A DNA stretch of 8,650 nt, taken from contig JAUNPM010000056.1 in the NCBI GenBank assembly GCA_030536675.1, positions 1-8,650 on the forward strand, written 5' to 3'. A program made the translations under genes and the position numbers. A model generated the notes under the pieces. That model saw only the letters and a list, made by a program, of their open reading frames with translations, was not told where the DNA came from and made no database searches. Positions 5,946-8,650 of the stretch are shown here, piece after piece (position 1 is the first letter of the stretch; every line of letters begins with the position of its first letter). Source of the stretch: Clostridia bacterium. GTDB lineage: Bacteria > Bacillota > Clostridia > Lachnospirales > CAG-274.

Positions 5946-5980
5946 ATTACCACCTCAATTTAAGCTATGATAAGGTAATA
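5945..5980 (-). promoter_or_regulatory. Inverted repeat covering the YtaF-like start region
   Basis: TATTACC (5945-5951) and GGTAATA (5974-5980) form a perfect 7-bp inverted repeat, 22 nt apart. In the minus-strand mRNA the downstream arm includes the last two G of the ribosome binding site and the A of the start codon, so pairing could mask initiation. It could equally be a protein-binding site or chance. I see no convincing -10/-35 pair for this gene. Confidence 0.35.
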
Positions 5981-6024
5981 GTTTTGTGCCTGTCCGCATA
6001 TCATATATTACCCGTAAGAAAATC

Positions 6025-6061
6025 ACAGGGTATTAAAAGCAGAGGGCTTAAATATCCCTGT
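6025..6061 (+). repeat. Leader hairpin upstream of the Ca2+ ATPase gene
   Basis: ACAGGG (6025-6030) pairs with CCCTGT (6056-6061), then TATT with AATA (6051-6054) past a one-base bulge, and AAGC (6037-6040) with GCTT (6046-6049) at the tip. The structure ends 12 bases before the AAGGAGG site (6074-6080) and has no U run, so it is not a terminator. It may be a leader structure or an operator. Confidence 0.4.
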
Positions 6062-6086
6062 AAAAATCAATATAAGGAGGAAAACA

Positions 6087-8558
6087 ATGAAATACTACAG
6101 CGAGGATATAAGACAGGTTATAAGAGAGCTTAAGACAAGCATTAATGACGGACTTGACAATAAAGAGGCTGAAAAAAGACTTAATGAATACGGGGAAAAT
6201 GTAATTGAAGGGGAAAAGCATACACCTGTTTTTATTAAATTTTTAAATCAGTTTAAGGACTTTATGGTTATAGTGCTTATTGGGGCGGCGATAATAAGCG
6301 CAGCTGCCGAAATATATTCGGGAGGAAGGGAATTTATTGACAGCATTGTAATAAGCGTTATTGTTATTTTTAACGGAATTATAGGAACTGTGCAGGAGTG
6401 CAGGGCGGACAATGCTCTGGAGGCTCTTAAAAAAATGACAGTGCCAAAAACAATGGTTATAAGAGAAGGAAAGAGGGTTGAAATAAATTCGGAAAAGCTC
6501 GTTAAGGGAGATATTATAATTCCAGAGGCGGGAGATATTGTACCTGCCGATTGCAGAATAATTGAAGAGGCGGCATTAAAAACAGATGAATCCCTTCTTA
6601 CGGGAGAGGCTGCGGGAGCTTGTAAAAGTGAGTGTGTTGTAAGTGAGGATACTCCTCTTGCGGAAAGAAAAAATATGCTTTATATGGGCACAAGCGTTGT
6701 TCAGGGAAGAGTAAGGGCTGTTGTAACGGAAACGGGAAAAAATACCGAAATGGGAAAAATATCGGATATGCTTAAAAAGAGTGATGATGAAACACCGTTA
6801 CAGAAGAAGCTGAACAGACTTGGGAGAGAGTTGGGAGCAGGTGCAATATTAATATGCATAACAATATTTGCTATAGGAGTGTTAAGAGGATTTTCTGTAT
6901 TTAAAATGTTTATGACGGCGGTAAGTCTTGCGGTGGCTGCAATACCCGAGGGCTTGACGGCAGTTGTAACCATTGTGCTTGCTATAGGCGTGCAGAAAAT
7001 GGCAGGGAAAAACGCCATTGTAAAAAAATTGTCTGCTGTGGAGGCTTTGGGAAATGCTACGGTGATTTGCAGTGACAAGACAGGCACTATTACTGAAAAT
7101 AAAATGACACTTTGTTACGGAACAAATGATGAAAGCATTAAGCTTGCCTGCCTGTGCTGTGACGCAGACAGTGAAAAAGGCGAGGCAACGGAGCTGGGTA
7201 TAGTAAGAGGAGCAAAGGAAAAGGGATATGACAAGGGGGAGCTTGAAAAGAGTATGCCGAGAGTGTTTGAGATACCTTTTTCTTCCGAAAGGCGGCTTAT
7301 GACAACGGTACATAAGGTGAAGGACGATTATTTGGCAATAAGCAAGGGAGCTGTTGAGGAAATACTTAAGATATGCGGCAGAGAGGGTGAAAAGGAAATA
7401 ATAAATCAGGCTGACAGACTTGCGGAAAAGGGCTTGAGAGTGCTGGGGGTGGCAAAAAAAATATCATCGGTCATTGTGAGAGAGGAAAAGGGTTTTAAAT
7501 ATGTGGGACTTATTGCCTTGAAAGACAAGCCGAGGGAAGGAGTAGATGAGTCTGTTGAGGAGTGTAAAAAAGCAGGCATAAGAACAATAATGATAACAGG
7601 TGACAACGGCATTACCGCAAGAGCAATAGGAAATGAGATAGGCATAAATTCAAGTGTAATAACAGGAGCGGAAATTGAAAAAATGGACAGTGATGAATTG
7701 AAAAAAAGAGTTAAGAGCTGTTCCATATTTGCAAGAGTTACACCGGAGCACAAGTACAGAATTGTTGACGCTCTTAAGAGAGAGGGGGAAATAGTTGCTT
7801 TTGCAGGGGACGGAATAAATGACGCTCCGTCAATAAAGCTGGCTGACATTGGCTGTGCAATGGGTAAAAACGGTACTGAGGTTGCAAGACAGGCAAGCGA
7901 CATTGTGCTGGCTGACGACAATTTTAACACAATAGGGGCGGCAATAAAGGAAGGCAGAGGTATATATGAAAATATATTAAAGGTGATACATTTTTTGCTT
8001 TCATCTAATATTGGTGAAATACTTGTTATTTTTCTGGCGGTAATTATGGGCTTTAGTGTGCCTTTGCTGCCTGTGCAGCTTTTGTGGGTAAATCTTGTTA
8101 CGGACAGCTTGCCTGCCGTTGCTTTGGGAGTGGATACTGTTGACAAAAACATAATGGAGGGAAGAAGAAAGGAGGAAGGAATGTGGAGCAGGATAGTCCT
8201 TGAGGGCATAATGATAGGCTCTCTTGCCCTTTTGGCTTTTGCAGTGGGAAAGGTGTGTTACGGAGAACTGACAATAGGTAGAACTATGTGCTTTTGTACT
8301 TTGAGTATATCACAGCTTGTACACGCTTTTAATATGAGGAGCCAAAAAAGCCTTATTTATGTGAATTTGTTTGACAATGTTTATATAATAGGTGCTTTTA
8401 TACTTGGAGTGTTTTTGCAGTGGCTTGTTGTGGAGCCTGAATTTATGAATTCCGTGTTTGGCACAACGGGGCTTAGGCTTTCACAGTGGATATGGGTAAT
8501 GGGGCTTTGCTTTGTGCCTATAGTTGTTTGTGAAATTGAAAAGAGGCTTAAGGATTAA
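6087..8558 (+). CDS. P2A-type calcium-transporting ATPase (SERCA/PMR1-like)
   Basis: This 823-residue plasma-membrane pump is likely to export Ca2+ (possibly Mn2+) using ATP. It has the cation-ATPase N-terminal domain (about 1-50), M1-M2 (57-104), an actuator domain with TGEA (172-175) instead of TGES, M3-M4 (249-303) with PEGL (287-290), phosphorylation motif CSDKTGT (328-334, D330), a compact nucleotide domain with FSSERRLMT (398-406) and KGA (420-422), TGD (504-506), GDGINDAP (574-581) and M5-M10 (632-817). Calcium ligands of SERCA are matched by E288 (M4), N641 and E644 (M5), and N669, T672 and D673 (M6). The SERCA M8 glutamate is Q743, as in many bacterial relatives, which may mean one ion per cycle (inference). 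AAGGAGG at 6074-6080 fixes the start. The gene is divergent from the YtaF-like gene and ends before a terminator. Confidence 0.95.
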   Translation: MKYYSEDIRQVIRELKTSINDGLDNKEAEKRLNEYGENVIEGEKHTPVFIKFLNQFKDFMVIVLIGAAIISAAAEIYSGGREFIDSIVISVIVIFNGIIGTVQECRADNALEALKKMTVPKTMVIREGKRVEINSEKLVKGDIIIPEAGDIVPADCRIIEEAALKTDESLLTGEAAGACKSECVVSEDTPLAERKNMLYMGTSVVQGRVRAVVTETGKNTEMGKISDMLKKSDDETPLQKKLNRLGRELGAGAILICITIFAIGVLRGFSVFKMFMTAVSLAVAAIPEGLTAVVTIVLAIGVQKMAGKNAIVKKLSAVEALGNATVICSDKTGTITENKMTLCYGTNDESIKLACLCCDADSEKGEATELGIVRGAKEKGYDKGELEKSMPRVFEIPFSSERRLMTTVHKVKDDYLAISKGAVEEILKICGREGEKEIINQADRLAEKGLRVLGVAKKISSVIVREEKGFKYVGLIALKDKPREGVDESVEECKKAGIRTIMITGDNGITARAIGNEIGINSSVITGAEIEKMDSDELKKRVKSCSIFARVTPEHKYRIVDALKREGEIVAFAGDGINDAPSIKLADIGCAMGKNGTEVARQASDIVLADDNFNTIGAAIKEGRGIYENILKVIHFLLSSNIGEILVIFLAVIMGFSVPLLPVQLLWVNLVTDSLPAVALGVDTVDKNIMEGRRKEEGMWSRIVLEGIMIGSLALLAFAVGKVCYGELTIGRTMCFCTLSISQLVHAFNMRSQKSLIYVNLFDNVYIIGAFILGVFLQWLVVEPEFMNSVFGTTGLRLSQWIWVMGLCFVPIVVCEIEKRLKD

Positions 8559-8596
8559 GGGCGGAACGCTGTTTGAAATTGAGATTTGGGAAAAAT

Positions 8597-8621
8597 GAGA
8601 GGTGAAAGCCTCTCTTTTTTT
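8597..8621 (+). terminator. Intrinsic terminator after the Ca2+ ATPase gene
   Basis: GAGAGG (8597-8602) pairs with CCTCTC (8609-8614) around a 6-nt loop and is followed by T7 (8615-8621), 38 bases after the ATPase stop. An A5 run precedes the stem. The final 29 bases of the window hold nothing I can identify. Confidence 0.88.
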
Positions 8622-8650
8622 ATGAGGAGTGTAAGGGAGAAGCTGTATAA

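Noticed and set aside
5946..6086. Manganese riboswitch (yybP-ykoY) expected from the nearby MntP/YtaF-like and P-type ATPase genes
   Set aside because: The conserved GGGGAGUA-type element and the coaxial two-leg layout are not present on either strand.
5921..6133. Small plus-strand open frame across the divergent spacer
   Set aside because: It starts inside the YtaF-like gene on the other strand, has no ribosome binding site and runs into the ATPase start in another frame.
7406..8209. Long open frame on the minus strand opposite the Ca2+ ATPase (267 codons)
   Set aside because: It lies wholly opposite a gene with complete P-type ATPase motifs, its translation matches no family I know and is biased to Ser, Leu and Ile, and I see no promoter context. 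It is a by-product of codon bias.
1..8650. CRISPR arrays, tRNA or rRNA genes, insertion sequences, attachment sites
   Set aside because: No regularly spaced direct repeats, cloverleaf, rRNA motif, transposase or flanking repeats were seen.

Overview
The window looks like chromosomal DNA of a low-G+C, Gram-positive anaerobe of the class Clostridia, probably near the Lachnospiraceae. This is inferred from AT-rich intergenic DNA, strong GGAGG-type ribosome binding sites, sigma-A-like promoters with extended -10 elements, U-tract terminators, heavy AGA/ATA codon use, and gene types common there: a YcdB/YcdC-type secreted protein, a cytidylate-kinase-like protein, a zinc-ribbon kinase-like membrane protein and a YtaF-type membrane protein. 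I see no insertion sequence, phage gene, CRISPR array, tRNA or rRNA.

Layout: (1) 1-1440, minus: 5' part of a secreted YcdB/YcdC-like protein, running off the left edge. (2) 1441-1633: divergent promoters around a long AT-rich inverted repeat. (3) 1634-2245, plus: cytidylate kinase-like protein. (4) 2250-2293: bidirectional terminator shared with convergent recQ. (5) 2292-3746, minus: short RecQ helicase without the winged-helix domain. (6) 3747-4084: a 338-bp gene-free region dense in promoter and palindrome signals. (7) 4085-5401, plus: membrane-anchored zinc-ribbon pseudokinase. (8) 5394-5945, minus: YtaF/MntP-like membrane protein, overlapping the pseudokinase tail to tail by 8 bp. (9) 5946-6086: divergent spacer with two inverted repeats. 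(10) 6087-8558, plus: P2A (SERCA/PMR1-type) calcium ATPase, followed by a terminator at 8597-8621.

The genes alternate in strand and most appear to be single-gene transcription units, so this is not an obvious multi-gene operon system. The likeliest functional link is the divergent YtaF-like/Ca2+-ATPase pair, both membrane proteins of cation-transport superfamilies.

The most notable points are: a kinase-fold protein that has lost the beta3 lysine, the HRD aspartate and the glycine loop; terminator hairpins for the two overlapping convergent genes, each embedded in the coding sequence of the other; and the recQ/pseudokinase spacer, where opposing promoters share a CAAATTTG palindrome and the recQ leader carries a terminator-like hairpin. 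I did not find a clear new multi-gene system; the pseudokinase is the best candidate for undescribed biology.
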